Shown: positions 35,796-45,483, counted from the first letter of the stretch. The stretch: 64,000 bases of DNA from Actinomyces sp. UMB0138 (GCF_002849225.1 NZ_PKMC01000001.1:1-64000), one strand, 5' to 3'. Notes: generated by a model from the letters alone, not told the origin. Program-made: numbers and translations.

Positions 35796-36721
35796 CAGAC
35801 AGCGTAGGCGCGACCTGCACGGGTCTGGGAAAGAAGTATAGAAGGGGCGATCCAGCCCTAACCGATGTCGACTTGCAGATCCATGCCGGAGAGATAACCG
35901 GTTTGCTGGGCCGAAACGGTTCTGGAAAAACAACACTTATGCGACTGCTCGGGGGCGAACTTTTCCCGTCCTCCGGGAAAGTACAGATAGATGGTCACCC
36001 CGCACATTCGCCCTCGGCGTGCGCAAACACCTGTCTAGTAGCAGATGGCGGGAACTGGGATAAGGGCACATCGGGGCGCATTCTAGTAGAGGTCGCCAGC
36101 CTGCGTCCGAGTTGGTCTGGCGCCCTATTTGAAGAATTGCTCGATTACTTCAGGATCGACGTGCCGCGCATTATTGGGCGGGCTTCAAAAGGCATGCAGT
36201 CCACGTTCGCCCTCTGCCTGGCGCTAGCGAGCGGGGCAGAACTTACCCTGCTGGACGAAATCCACCTAGGAATGGATCAGCCCACACGCGAAAAGATGTA
36301 CGAGCAAATCGTTCGATTGAACGGCCAAACTGGACGCGGCTTCGTGCTGTCTTCACACCTTATATCGGAAATCGAGCAGGTGATAGGGCAAGTGGTTGTT
36401 CTGGAGCGGGGCCAGGTTCGCTTCGCTGGGGAAGTCGATGCCTTGCTGGACTCCTTCACTGAATTGCTAGGCCCTCGCGAAGCCGTGATGAAACTGCAAG
36501 AGGCGGGAATTCGGCTGCTAGAGCGCCAGCAGCAGGGCTCACTACTGAAGGCTACCGTAGACGGAGCGTTGCCAGAATCGTTGCGGCGCTACTGCGAGCA
36601 GGCAGGTATTCAGATGGAAGGTCTCGATCTGGCGCAAACTTTCCGGGTGCTAACCGAGGACAAGAGCAGGCCTGCAACACCAACTGAGCCGGCCTTGGGG
36701 GAGGAACACGATGCGAAATAG
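35792..36721 (+). CDS. ABC transporter ATPase, YtrB-like
   Basis: The 309-residue ATPase has Walker A GRNGSGKTT and Walker B ELTLLDEIHLGMD, and an H-loop in LSSHLISEIE. The signature motif is degenerate (ASKGMQST in place of LSGGQ), as in other YtrB-type ATPases. A C-terminal extension of about 90 residues may regulate it. It overlaps its regulator by 4 nt and its permease by 11 nt. Likely exports or senses a membrane-active compound. Confidence 0.9.
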   Translation: MTDSVGATCTGLGKKYRRGDPALTDVDLQIHAGEITGLLGRNGSGKTTLMRLLGGELFPSSGKVQIDGHPAHSPSACANTCLVADGGNWDKGTSGRILVEVASLRPSWSGALFEELLDYFRIDVPRIIGRASKGMQSTFALCLALASGAELTLLDEIHLGMDQPTREKMYEQIVRLNGQTGRGFVLSSHLISEIEQVIGQVVVLERGQVRFAGEVDALLDSFTELLGPREAVMKLQEAGIRLLERQQQGSLLKATVDGALPESLRRYCEQAGIQMEGLDLAQTFRVLTEDKSRPATPTEPALGEEHDAK

Positions 36722-37430
36722 TATTCAGCTAGGTAACGCCCTAATGAAGCGGCGCGTGTCAGCTAAATTTTTGGCATGGCGAATCGGTGGGGCGGTGTTC
36801 TTCATCGTTCTGTGTCTGGTAATTGGTTTGCTGTCCCGCAGCATTGGCAAGTTGGAAGGATTCCCAACCTTTCTTATTGGGGGTGCCTCTTTTGCGGGAG
36901 TCATGATCGTGATTAGCGACGCCGTAGCTGTTGGCGAAAACGCGCAGCGGGCTTGGTCTATAGCTGGCGTATCCGGTTCGCAGGCGGGAAGAGCCACGCT
37001 CTGGATAAACCTCGTGGACACCCTAGCAATGACTGTAATGTGGACCATTTTTGTAGTGCTATATAGGCTGGCGCTTCCAGGGGCGGCGATCAGCGCTCTG
37101 CGGCTCTCCCTCAATGGTCAGCCGCTGCTGAGCGAACCTTTGCCCATACCGGTGTGCGGACTAATCATGCTCACATTCACGCTGATGTGCACCCAGCAGA
37201 TCGCAATGTGCCTGATCTTCGGAAGAAGATCAAAGATTGCCTCCGGAGTGGCTGCCGTCCTAATTGCGTACGCCATAAGCCACTTTCTTGCCATGCTCGT
37301 CGGTTTATATTTCTCGGATGCGGGCTCCATGATTGGAGCTGGTTGGGGAGGCATCATTGTCTCGGCGGCATTTGCAGTGCTCGCCGCGCTTGCGTTCGGG
37401 ATAAAGCAAGTAGCCCGCCCTCGAGTGTAG
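36711..37430 (+). CDS. ABC transporter membrane subunit of the YtrA-type operon
   Basis: The 239-residue protein has about six membrane spans and no recognisable motif outside them. It overlaps the ATPase gene by 11 nt, so it must be its partner. Substrate unknown. Beyond it lies a 113-nt gap with no terminator hairpin that I can see, leading to the small unknown gene. Confidence 0.8.
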   Translation: MRNSIQLGNALMKRRVSAKFLAWRIGGAVFFIVLCLVIGLLSRSIGKLEGFPTFLIGGASFAGVMIVISDAVAVGENAQRAWSIAGVSGSQAGRATLWINLVDTLAMTVMWTIFVVLYRLALPGAAISALRLSLNGQPLLSEPLPIPVCGLIMLTFTLMCTQQIAMCLIFGRRSKIASGVAAVLIAYAISHFLAMLVGLYFSDAGSMIGAGWGGIIVSAAFAVLAALAFGIKQVARPRV

Positions 37431-37543
37431 TTTCTTCCTTCTGCGCAGCTAGCCAGCGCGAAGTGTTGCTGGACCAATTTATGCGTGAAAACATAAAAGC
37501 GCATACATGTGTGAATTAGGTCAAGTTGCGTAGAAGGAAAGAA

Positions 37544-37816
37544 ATGAGTTTTGAGAACAATAATTATGGGTTTGCGGTAGGAAAACACTGGGTGCAAGTA
37601 ATTGGAAAAAATAAGTCATCCAAACCAACGTGGACCATACTGGTAGACGAAGAAGTAAAAGATACCAAAGAGGGAAGCGGCGAACTTCAACTGACAACGA
37701 AGCTCGACGGGCAAGTTCTGTCAGCCACGATAGAGCCGGCCCAAATGGGGGCTGTCGCAGCGGAAGTGAAGCTGGGGGACAAGGTGGTAAAGTCCTTCGA
37801 CGGCTATCTGCTATAG
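37544..37816 (+). CDS. Small cytoplasmic protein of unknown function between two ABC exporters
   Basis: The 90-residue product (MSFENNNYGFAVGKHWVQVIGK...SFDGYLL) starts at ATG 37544 with AAGGAAAG upstream. No signal peptide, membrane span or cysteine is seen. The pattern is beta-rich with many Lys, Val and Thr. Its early codons are more A+T-rich than the neighbours. Its ribosome site is almost the same as that of the next ATPase gene (AAGGAAAGAAATG). I do not recognise a family. It could be a small accessory of either exporter. Confidence 0.65.
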   Translation: MSFENNNYGFAVGKHWVQVIGKNKSSKPTWTILVDEEVKDTKEGSGELQLTTKLDGQVLSATIEPAQMGAVAAEVKLGDKVVKSFDGYLL

Positions 37817-37882
37817 CTTTCCGTTCTCGCTGCAAGGGCAGGGCGGGAGCGAACATTCCCTCATCATTATTTAAGGAAAGAA

Positions 37883-38794
37883 ATGAACGATCTGGAGTTT
37901 TCCCATCTGTCGAAAACTTTCGGCCGTATCAAAGCCCTAGAGAACGTTAGCTTCACCGTTGCTGAGGGTGAACTATTCGGTTTCGTCGGCGCGAACGGTG
38001 CAGGTAAGACGACAACGATGCGGATTGCCATGGGCATCATTGACCCGGACCAGGGGCAGGTGTGCCTAGGCGGGAAACCGCTCACTCAGAAGGCGCGAAC
38101 GCGGATAGGCTACATGCCAGAGGAGCGAGGGCTGTACCCGAAGATGAAGGTCGCCCCACAGCTGGAATATCTAGCCCGCTTGCACGGCATGAATTCCGCC
38201 GACGCTCGCGCAGCACAGCAGAAGTGGACGGAAAGGCTGGGAGTTGGCTCCCGTCGCGGCGACGAGGTCGAAAAACTCTCGTTGGGTAACCAGCAGCGGG
38301 TGCAGCTTGCTTCCGCCCTGCTATTCAACCCCCGAGCGCTGATCCTGGACGAGCCTTTCTCGGGCCTAGACCCCGTTGCGGTGGACGCGATGAGCCAAGC
38401 GATGCGCGAATACGCTGCCAGTGGCGTGCCTGTACTGTTCTCCTCGCACCAATTGGACCTGGTAGAACGCGTCTGTGACCGAATTGGCATCATCTCCTCA
38501 GGCAGGTTAGTGGCCACGGGAACCGTAGCGGAGCTGCGAGCCACCGCAGATCCGGCAACCAAGGTGCAGGCAAGCCCCGAGGCTTGGGCTGCAGCCAAGG
38601 AAGCCGGCGCCGGGCTGGAAATTACTGACCTGGATGGGGGCGGCACAATCAAGTTCACCGATTCCGCGCAGAAGCAACGGGTGCTGCGCGCCGCCCTCGC
38701 CGCCGGAGACGTGTACGGCTTCGCCGACGAGGTGCCCCCGCTAGCCGAGATTTTCCGCGACACTGTTTCTAAGAACCAGGAGGCCGACAAGTGA
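37883..38794 (+). CDS. ABC transporter ATPase, NatA-like
   Basis: The 303-residue ATPase has Walker A GANGAGKTT, signature LSLGNQQR, Walker B ALILDEPFSGLD and H-loop LFSSHQLDLVE. A DUF4162-like C-terminal part follows. The closest known type is NatA of ABC-2 exporters (sodium or drug efflux). The start has AAGGAAAG. It overlaps the permease gene by 4 nt. Confidence 0.92.
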   Translation: MNDLEFSHLSKTFGRIKALENVSFTVAEGELFGFVGANGAGKTTTMRIAMGIIDPDQGQVCLGGKPLTQKARTRIGYMPEERGLYPKMKVAPQLEYLARLHGMNSADARAAQQKWTERLGVGSRRGDEVEKLSLGNQQRVQLASALLFNPRALILDEPFSGLDPVAVDAMSQAMREYAASGVPVLFSSHQLDLVERVCDRIGIISSGRLVATGTVAELRATADPATKVQASPEAWAAAKEAGAGLEITDLDGGGTIKFTDSAQKQRVLRAALAAGDVYGFADEVPPLAEIFRDTVSKNQEADK

Positions 38795-40038
38795 ACCAGG
38801 TATGGCAGATCGCGAAACGCGAGATCATTCAGCGCGGCCTCAATAAGGCAACACTGGCAACGACCATCATCATGGCGCTAGTGCTAGGAGTGGGCGGAAT
38901 TATTGCCGGCAACCTCCTTTCCTCAGAGAGTGAGCCAGACACGATTGCGGTTACTGCGGACACCCAGCAGATGGGAACCGCCCTGAAGGCCGTATCCAAG
39001 CAGATGCAAGAAGCCGGTGTTGGCGCGATGGCCGATGAGACCGTAACCAAGCGAGTAGCCAGCAACGAGGAAGCCAAAAAGCTGGTGCAAAAGGGAGACG
39101 TCGACTACGCCATCGTGAAGGCCGGCGAAGAAACACAACTGCTTTCGGATGGTCCCGCCCCGATGTCTCTATCCACCACGGTAAGGCAGATAGCCTCCTC
39201 GGCCGCCGTAACGAAATACATCCAAGATGTTGGCGGCAATGTTCAGGAACTGAACAAACAGGTAAATGACGTTAAGTTCAAGGCCGTGAACGTGTCGCCA
39301 AAGGACGAAAAGGATAAGGACTCTGACGACTCCCAGCTCAATGACATGGCCAACTACATCATCTCGCTAGTGGCGCTACTGCTCATGTTCATGATCATTA
39401 TGACCGCGGGGCAAGTAGTCGCCCTCGGCGTAGTAGAAGAGAAGTCTTCGCGAATTGTTGAAGTATTGCTCGGTGCTGTCAGCCCAACCAGACTCCTTCT
39501 TGGAAAGGTACTGGGAGTGGCAATCATGGCGCTTGCGCAACTGGCAATTATGGGCCTGGGCGCCTTCATTGGCGGGCGAGCCCTGGTGCAGGCGTTGGAC
39601 ATGCACGTTGACGCGGCTGGTATTTCCGGCTGGGTGCTGGTGTGGATGGTACTGGGCTTTTGCACCTACATCTTCCTGTACGCAGGCGTGGGAGCAATGG
39701 TCACCCGCACAGAAGACATGGGTACTGCGCTCATGCCGCTAGTGTTCTTGCAGATGGTGATCCTCTACGTTGCGCTGTTCGTAGCTATGAGAAACCCCGT
39801 CTCGTCAATCGTGCGCGTGCTCTCGTTCATCCCGGGAGCAAGCTGCTACGCAATGCCTGTGCGAATTGCCTGGTCAGTGGCTCCCACCTGGGAAATCCTG
39901 GTGGCTGTGGCCCTGAACCTGCTGGCATTACCTCTGCTCATCTGGCTAGGCGGCCGAGCATATCGCCGCGGCGTCATGAACACCGGCGGCAAATTGTCCT
40001 TCCGACAGGCCTTCGGCCGCTCTGTTGAAAAGGCCTAA
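38791..40038 (+). CDS. ABC-2 type permease, NatB-like
   Basis: The 415-residue permease has one N-terminal span, a large outer domain (about residues 45-185, containing KDEKDKDSDDSQ), then about five to six C-terminal spans. The motif VVEEKSSRIVEVLLGAVSPTRLLLGKVLG is typical of NatB/ABC-2 permeases. With the preceding ATPase it should form an exporter; Na+ is possible but not shown. It ends at a bidirectional terminator shared with ackA. Confidence 0.92.
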   Translation: MNQVWQIAKREIIQRGLNKATLATTIIMALVLGVGGIIAGNLLSSESEPDTIAVTADTQQMGTALKAVSKQMQEAGVGAMADETVTKRVASNEEAKKLVQKGDVDYAIVKAGEETQLLSDGPAPMSLSTTVRQIASSAAVTKYIQDVGGNVQELNKQVNDVKFKAVNVSPKDEKDKDSDDSQLNDMANYIISLVALLLMFMIIMTAGQVVALGVVEEKSSRIVEVLLGAVSPTRLLLGKVLGVAIMALAQLAIMGLGAFIGGRALVQALDMHVDAAGISGWVLVWMVLGFCTYIFLYAGVGAMVTRTEDMGTALMPLVFLQMVILYVALFVAMRNPVSSIVRVLSFIPGASCYAMPVRIAWSVAPTWEILVAVALNLLALPLLIWLGGRAYRRGVMNTGGKLSFRQAFGRSVEKA

Positions 40039-40056
40039 GCGGCATTAACTAAAGAA

Positions 40057-40095
40057 CCGGCCTCCCTACTTCCAATGCGGAAGTGAGGAGGCCGG
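40057..40095. terminator. Bidirectional terminator between natB-like gene and ackA
   Basis: A 17-bp stem (40057-40073 and 40079-40095, CCGGCCTCC... with two mismatches) and a 5-nt loop AATGC lie between convergent genes. A-rich on the left and T-containing on the right, it can act in both directions. Confidence 0.8.
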
Positions 40096-40110
40096 ACTTG
40101 TTAGAAGTGG

Positions 40111-41298
40111 TTACTTCTGGGCGATCTGCATTACCTGCTGCGCAATGGACAGTTCCTCGTTGGTGGGAACAACCATGACGGTGATCTTGGAGTTCGGGGT
40201 CGAGATGGTGCGCGGTTCGTCGCCGCGGATCTTGTTGACCTCTTCATCCAGTTCGATGCCCATGAATGCCAGGCGTTCGCACAGTTCCCGGCGAATGTCC
40301 ACGTCGTTCTCGCCAACACCGGCGGTGAACGCAATAACGTCCAGGCCACCCATGACGGCGTAGTAACGGCCGACATAGGACACTAGGCGGTGCAGGTACA
40401 CGTCGAGGGCGGCGCGGGCCTTTTCGTTGCCCTCGTCAGCCAGGTCGCGCACGGTACGCATGTCGTTGTCGCCGCACAGGCCGAGCAGGCCGGACTTCTT
40501 GTTGAACAGGGTGTCCAGCTCGTCGATGCTCATGTTGGCCTGACGGGCCAGGTGGAAGACAACCGCCGGGTCGATGTCGCCAGTACGGGTGCCCATTACC
40601 AGGCCCTCTAGGGGAGTGAGGCCCATGGAGGTGTCAACGGCCTCACCATTTACAACTGCCGAGGCCGAAGCGCCGTTGCCCAGGTGAAGGACAATCTGCT
40701 TCAGATCGGAGCGGTCAAGCAGCTCGGCGACGCGGCCCGAGACGAAGCGGTGGGAGGTGCCGTGGGCGCCGTAACGACGTACCTCGTACTTCCCGGCGAT
40801 TTCCTGGTCGATGGCGTAAGTGGAAGCCTCGGCCGGAAGAGTCTGGAAGAACGCGGTGTCGAAAACTGCTACGTGGGGTACGTCCGGCAGCAGCTTCTTG
40901 GCTACGTCGATGCCGGATAGGTGAGCCGGGTTGTGCAGCGGAGCGAGCGGGCACAGCTCCTCGATCTTCTGGCGAACTTCGTCAGTGATCAGAGCTGGGC
41001 CGTCGAAGTACTTGCCGCCCTGCACGACGCGGTGGCCGACGCCGATCACGTTGGATTCGGCGATGGAGGGGCCAACCTCGTCAAACAGACGCAGAATTTC
41101 GGAAAGGCCGGCGCCGTGGTCGGCGATAGGCTCGTTTACCTCGGTGGTCTTGCCCTGGTACTTGTGGGCAATGTGGCCTTCCTTTTCGCCAATTCGCTCG
41201 CACAGGCCTTTGGCATGTACTTCGCCGGTGTCCGGATCTAGCAGCTGGTATTTGATCGAGGACGAACCGGAGTTAATAACTAGAACAGTGCGTGCCAT
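40111..41298 (-). CDS. ackA: Acetate kinase
   Basis: The 395-residue ASKHA kinase makes ATP from acetyl phosphate and ADP. Signature regions are VLVINSGSSSIKYQL at the start, VAVFDTAFFQTLP, RRYGAHGTSHRFV and AFTAGVGEND. It follows pta by 29 nt on the same strand, the standard pta-ackA operon. This supports mixed-acid/acetate fermentation by the host. Confidence 0.97.
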   Translation of the reverse strand: MARTVLVINSGSSSIKYQLLDPDTGEVHAKGLCERIGEKEGHIAHKYQGKTTEVNEPIADHGAGLSEILRLFDEVGPSIAESNVIGVGHRVVQGGKYFDGPALITDEVRQKIEELCPLAPLHNPAHLSGIDVAKKLLPDVPHVAVFDTAFFQTLPAEASTYAIDQEIAGKYEVRRYGAHGTSHRFVSGRVAELLDRSDLKQIVLHLGNGASASAVVNGEAVDTSMGLTPLEGLVMGTRTGDIDPAVVFHLARQANMSIDELDTLFNKKSGLLGLCGDNDMRTVRDLADEGNEKARAALDVYLHRLVSYVGRYYAVMGGLDVIAFTAGVGENDVDIRRELCERLAFMGIELDEEVNKIRGDEPRTISTPNSKITVMVVPTNEELSIAQQVMQIAQK

Positions 41299-41327
41299 TA
41301 AGCACTTCTCCTTTTTTAGAAATTAGC

Positions 41328-42794
41328 TTACTTTTCCTGCGCCTGAATGGCGGTTAGGACGATGGTGTTGACAATGTCGTCAACGGTGGCCCCACGCGAG
41401 AGGTCGTTGACTGGCTTCTTCATGCCCTGCAGCACCGGCCCAATAGCGGTAGCGCCGGCGGTGCGCTGAACTGCCTTGTAGGTGCAGTTACCCTGGTCGA
41501 GGTTGACGAACACGAAGACGTTGGCCTGGCCCGCAACCGGGGAGCCGGGACGCTTCTTGGCAGCGACGGTGGGATCAAAGGCCGCGTCGAACTGGAGCGG
41601 GCCGTCCACCACTAGTTCGGGGTGGGCTTCCTTGATCTTTGCCATTGCTTCCTTGACCTTGTCGACGGTCGGGCCCTTGCCCGAATCGCCGGTGGAGTAG
41701 GAGATGAGGGCGACCTTCGGGTCCATGCCGAAGCTCTTGGCAGTGTCAGCAGAGGCGGCGGCAATGTCGGCCAGCTGATCCGAGGTCGGATCGATGGTCA
41801 CTGCGCAGTCGGCGTACAACTGGACGCGATCTTCGAGCAGGACGAAGAAAGACCCGGACACGGTAGAAGTGCCGGGCTTAGTCTTGATGATCTGCAGTGC
41901 GGGACGGATGGTCTCGGCAGTGGTATGGACGGCGCCGGAAACCATACCGTCGGCCTCGCCAGCAGCGATCATTAGGGTGCCGAAGTAGGAAACGTCGGCC
42001 AGCATAGCCTTGGCCTTCTCTAGGTCGACGCCCTTGTGCTTGCGGGCTTCGTACAGGATCTGGGCGTAGCGATCAATGCGCTCCGGATCCTTGGGGGAAA
42101 CGATCTGGGCGGCCGAGATATCCAGGCCTTCCTTTTCTGCGGCAGCCTTGATTTCGGCCTCTTCGCCGAGTAGCACTAGGTTAGCGGTGCCCATTTCAAG
42201 GACGTTAGCGGCGGCCTGCAGCACTCGCAGGTCGTCAGGCTCGGGCAGAACAATGGTGCGCAGTTCGCTCTTGGCCTGCTTGATGAACCCGGCTTTGAAA
42301 GCACCGGGGGTGACAACGCCGGAACCGGAGGCCTTGGCGAGGCCGGCCAGTTCTTCTGCCAGCTCGTCGCTGATCTGCTCGTCAGCGGAGGTGAAGACCT
42401 TTACGCCCTCTACGGAGGCCTCTCCGCCAATGACGAGGACGGCGGACACAGCGGCGTGTGCGTCCTCGACAACCTTGGTGGCGGCTGCGATGGCCTGGTC
42501 GGCGTTAGCGGCCTCGTTTACTACCAGCAGAACGGTTGCTGAATCGTCAGCAGCTACTCCTGCCTGAACGCCAAGAAGGGAAAGGCCTGCGACTGGCGCG
42601 GTAACAGAGCCGTCGACAACCAGGGCATCCTGCAGTGCAGGGGTGGCCTTTGCGCGCAGCGCGGTTGCCTGCGTGTACCACTCGCCCTCGGCGTAAGGGC
42701 GGGCGGGGGTAGACTGCAGTTTCTGAGCGATCTTGTCAGCGATGGGGCTGACGGAGTAAGACGTGTCAACTGGTAGCACGTGGATCCGAGTCAT
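41328..42794 (-). CDS. pta: Phosphate acetyltransferase with a shortened N-terminal region
   Basis: Start ATG 42794 (MTRIHVLPV) has GAGGAG upstream; the longer frame to 42845 was rejected. The 488-residue enzyme converts acetyl-CoA and phosphate to acetyl phosphate. The C-terminal PTA_PTB domain (about 160-488) is complete (GMVSGAVHTTAETIRPALQ, PVAGQANVFVFVNLDQGN, KPVNDLSRGATVDDI). The N-terminal 160 residues are Ala/Val-rich and lack the P-loop and DRTGG layout of the roughly 690-residue Pta forms. They may be a worn remnant. It is the first gene of the pta-ackA operon. Confidence 0.93.
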   Translation of the reverse strand: MTRIHVLPVDTSYSVSPIADKIAQKLQSTPARPYAEGEWYTQATALRAKATPALQDALVVDGSVTAPVAGLSLLGVQAGVAADDSATVLLVVNEAANADQAIAAATKVVEDAHAAVSAVLVIGGEASVEGVKVFTSADEQISDELAEELAGLAKASGSGVVTPGAFKAGFIKQAKSELRTIVLPEPDDLRVLQAAANVLEMGTANLVLLGEEAEIKAAAEKEGLDISAAQIVSPKDPERIDRYAQILYEARKHKGVDLEKAKAMLADVSYFGTLMIAAGEADGMVSGAVHTTAETIRPALQIIKTKPGTSTVSGSFFVLLEDRVQLYADCAVTIDPTSDQLADIAAASADTAKSFGMDPKVALISYSTGDSGKGPTVDKVKEAMAKIKEAHPELVVDGPLQFDAAFDPTVAAKKRPGSPVAGQANVFVFVNLDQGNCTYKAVQRTAGATAIGPVLQGMKKPVNDLSRGATVDDIVNTIVLTAIQAQEK

Positions 42795-42928
42795 GAACTT
42801 CTCCTCGTAGAGATTAGCTTCCAAGGTAACTGTAACTGTTTGCATAGGAGCCGGGAAAAATATGTGACGCGCCTTTGGTCACTTATTTTTCCTAATGTTT
42901 GCTTAAAATATGTGGCTTTTGCGGATTG

Positions 42929-42943
42929 ATTAGGTAATCTAAT
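42929..42943. promoter_or_regulatory. Inverted repeat in the divergent pta / MFS upstream region
   Basis: ATTAG (42929-42933) and CTAAT (42939-42943) flank GTAAT. It lies 30 nt before the MFS start and 135 nt before pta. Short and A+T-rich, it may be an operator, but chance is not excluded. Confidence 0.3.
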
Positions 42944-42972
42944 TGTATTGACAAAGTGTTTTAGGAGCGGCA

Positions 42973-44406
42973 GTGCCCGACAAAGTTAGTTTGGTACACC
43001 ACATACAGGACCTTAAAGAGTCCGTCCCAAAGCTGGGCAGACCCAAGGTAGTGGCACAGTTTGTGCTGGTCATGCTTACTGTGGGATGGATTATTGCGAC
43101 CCTTGGCGCCTCTTTGCCGTTACTGGAACACATGAAAATAGCGGGTATATCAGTATTTGAGCGAGCAGCCTTGGTAGCGGTTGCCTTTCTAGCGGCCGCC
43201 CCCGGACTCTTCCTTGCCCAGCATCTAGACGAAATGAGTAAATCTTCGCGGCTCCTTACTACTGTCGCGATGGCTTTCGCAGCCGGGGCACTAGTGGCGG
43301 CCGCCTTTACCTCCGCCTTCCCTCTGCTGGGGGCAGCCGCGGTGGTAGGGGGAATGTCTTGCGGGGTCGCTGTCAGCTCCGGCGGCAAATATATACGTCA
43401 ACTCATGCCTTCCCGGTTGCGCGGTCGGTTCTATGTAATAGGAGACCTGGCACTTATGTCCGGGATCCTGCTAGGACTCTCACTAACTGCAACCTGGGCT
43501 TGGCTGTACGAACTCGAAACGATCTCACTTCCCAGCTATCTGTCGGGCCCTGCCCTCCTATTCCTCCTTCCTACTATTCCCGCGCTCGCGGCTGCCTGGC
43601 TGACCTGGCGAAGCCCCGAATCTCCTGTGCTGCTGCTTCGGCAGGGACGCGAGGAAGAAGCGATGGTCGCCCTCGTTCGTATCCGCACCGGGCAGGCAGC
43701 TAGGATCGCGCGCGAATATGGCCGCATGCAGATCTTGGCTTCCGTCACCGACGACACGATTGGGCGGCGCAAGGCGCAGTATTCCTCTCCTAGGCAAAAG
43801 ATCATGACGAGGTCGGCAATCGCCGCCGCGATCGGGCTACATTCGACCGGGGTGAGCATCATCTTCCTCTTTGGAATTGTGATTTGCTCTTGGACGGGCG
43901 CATCCATGACCGTGTCAGTCATTGTGGGAATGGCGGCGGTAGCCTGCGCCCTGTTCGGGTTGATCGCCAGGGTTTACGGTTTCTTGCCCCCGGCATTTTC
44001 GTTCATGACCTCCCGCCGGTCTTCACTGCTGGTGGGGGGTGGCACCTCGGCGCTTTGTCTAGCTGGACTGGCAGCTACTTTTTTCCTTGTGGTGCCGCAC
44101 GCGGCCGGAGCGTGGACGCTGGTCGCAGCCATCTTCTTGATCCATGCCCTAACCGTGATCATGGTTATGTTCCCAGCCGCCAATTCGTTGACGAGGGCGC
44201 ATACGCCCGGGCCGGTGCGCACTCGCGCTAACGCCGCTTCGCTGGTGGTGGCGGGCGTGTCCATGGCGTTGTTCTTGCTGGTTGCAGACCGCTTGGGGGC
44301 TGCGGGCGCGTTCTTGGCTATGGCCTTGGTCGACTGCGGGGCGACTTTGCTCGTGGCGCGGGTTGTGCCCCTACCTCCGCGGCTTCCTTCTAAGACGGCA
44401 CATTAG
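42973..44406 (+). CDS. MFS transporter, sugar-porter-like
   Basis: The 477-residue protein has about twelve membrane spans. The loop motif MPSRLRGRF and the inter-half segment SPESPVLLLRQGREEEAMVALVRIR recall the sugar-porter branch of the MFS. GTG start with AGGAGCGG upstream. A LacI regulator follows after 18 nt on the same strand, so the two probably form an operon in which the regulator controls uptake of the carrier's substrate. Substrate unknown. Confidence 0.85.
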   Translation: MPDKVSLVHHIQDLKESVPKLGRPKVVAQFVLVMLTVGWIIATLGASLPLLEHMKIAGISVFERAALVAVAFLAAAPGLFLAQHLDEMSKSSRLLTTVAMAFAAGALVAAAFTSAFPLLGAAAVVGGMSCGVAVSSGGKYIRQLMPSRLRGRFYVIGDLALMSGILLGLSLTATWAWLYELETISLPSYLSGPALLFLLPTIPALAAAWLTWRSPESPVLLLRQGREEEAMVALVRIRTGQAARIAREYGRMQILASVTDDTIGRRKAQYSSPRQKIMTRSAIAAAIGLHSTGVSIIFLFGIVICSWTGASMTVSVIVGMAAVACALFGLIARVYGFLPPAFSFMTSRRSSLLVGGGTSALCLAGLAATFFLVVPHAAGAWTLVAAIFLIHALTVIMVMFPAANSLTRAHTPGPVRTRANAASLVVAGVSMALFLLVADRLGAAGAFLAMALVDCGATLLVARVVPLPPRLPSKTAH

Positions 44407-44424
44407 TAAAGGTAGACTGGACCT

Positions 44425-45435
44425 ATGCAGCCCACCCAACAAGATGTTGCCGACCTGGCAGGTGTTTCTAGACAGTTAGTGTCCCTAGTAGTGCGCGGGG
44501 ATAAGCATGTCTCGCCGACAAAACGCCGGGCGGTACAAGAGGCTATGGCTAGCTTGGGATACCGTCCTAATGCGGCGGCAAGGGCATTGGTGGAGCGCCG
44601 CACCCGCACTATTGGGCTAGTAACCCCTGGATTTTCAAACCCCTTCTTTGGCGATCTTGCCGATGCGATCAGGGTGGCAGCCTCTGAACGGAACTTGACG
44701 CCCCTGATCGGTTCTTCGGCCTCGGTACTTGAAGTAGAACGGTCGGTAATTGATCGTTTTATAGAGATGGGAGTAGATGGGCTGATCCTAACTGGCTCTT
44801 TGCTTTCCCCGGAGACGATCGCCAAGATCGGCGAGCAGGTGCCTGTCTGCATGCTCAATCGGCCCCCTGCTAAAGGAGTAGTGGATGCGGTCTTGTGCGA
44901 CGACGCGCGCGGGCAGCAGCTGGCTACCGAACACGCGGTCGAGGCGGGCTACAAGCACATTGTGTTCCTTGAGGACGAGGATGCCGACATTCCGCAGACT
45001 TCCGCCCACCGCAGGCAGACTGGGTTCTTGGCGGCAATGGAGGCCATGGGGCGGGCCGACGAAGCTGTCACAATCACCGTGACGGGCCGGGTCTCGGAAG
45101 CGGTCTTGCAGGCCTTCGACATTTTCAATTCCACCGATGTGGCGTTTATCTGTCACAACGACCAGATTGCGTTCGAGGCGGCTGTCGAGATCATGTCTCG
45201 CGGCATGTCCCTGGGGGTAGACGTGGGGGTCACGGGCTACGACAACACGGCGTTGGCTTCGTTTTATTCTCTGGAGCTGACCTCTATTGATCAGGGCTTG
45301 GCGCGGATGGCGCGCGGTGCGGTTGCAATGATCGAATCGCGCCAGCACGGGCACCACGAGGCCGGGAGGACCCAGATGATTGACCCTACGCTGGTCACTC
45401 GCCGCTCCACTCGGCGGCGGGTATGGAAAAAGTAA
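44425..45435 (+). CDS. LacI-family transcriptional regulator
   Basis: The 336-residue protein has the LacI helix-turn-helix (TQQDVADLAGVSRQLVSLVV) and hinge (LGYRPNAAARALVERR). A periplasmic-binding-protein-like effector domain follows, with GYKHIVFLED and VTGYDN segments. It lies between the MFS gene and guaA. The same-strand gap to guaA is 48 nt, so read-through is possible, but a link to purine control is not supported: the effector domain reads more like a sugar regulator. No perfect CG-centred palindrome is visible at 42850-42972. Confidence 0.88.
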   Translation: MQPTQQDVADLAGVSRQLVSLVVRGDKHVSPTKRRAVQEAMASLGYRPNAAARALVERRTRTIGLVTPGFSNPFFGDLADAIRVAASERNLTPLIGSSASVLEVERSVIDRFIEMGVDGLILTGSLLSPETIAKIGEQVPVCMLNRPPAKGVVDAVLCDDARGQQLATEHAVEAGYKHIVFLEDEDADIPQTSAHRRQTGFLAAMEAMGRADEAVTITVTGRVSEAVLQAFDIFNSTDVAFICHNDQIAFEAAVEIMSRGMSLGVDVGVTGYDNTALASFYSLELTSIDQGLARMARGAVAMIESRQHGHHEAGRTQMIDPTLVTRRSTRRRVWKK

Positions 45436-45483
45436 CGATATAGCAATGGTGCACTTGGGGGCCTGCCAAGCTACGATGTACCT

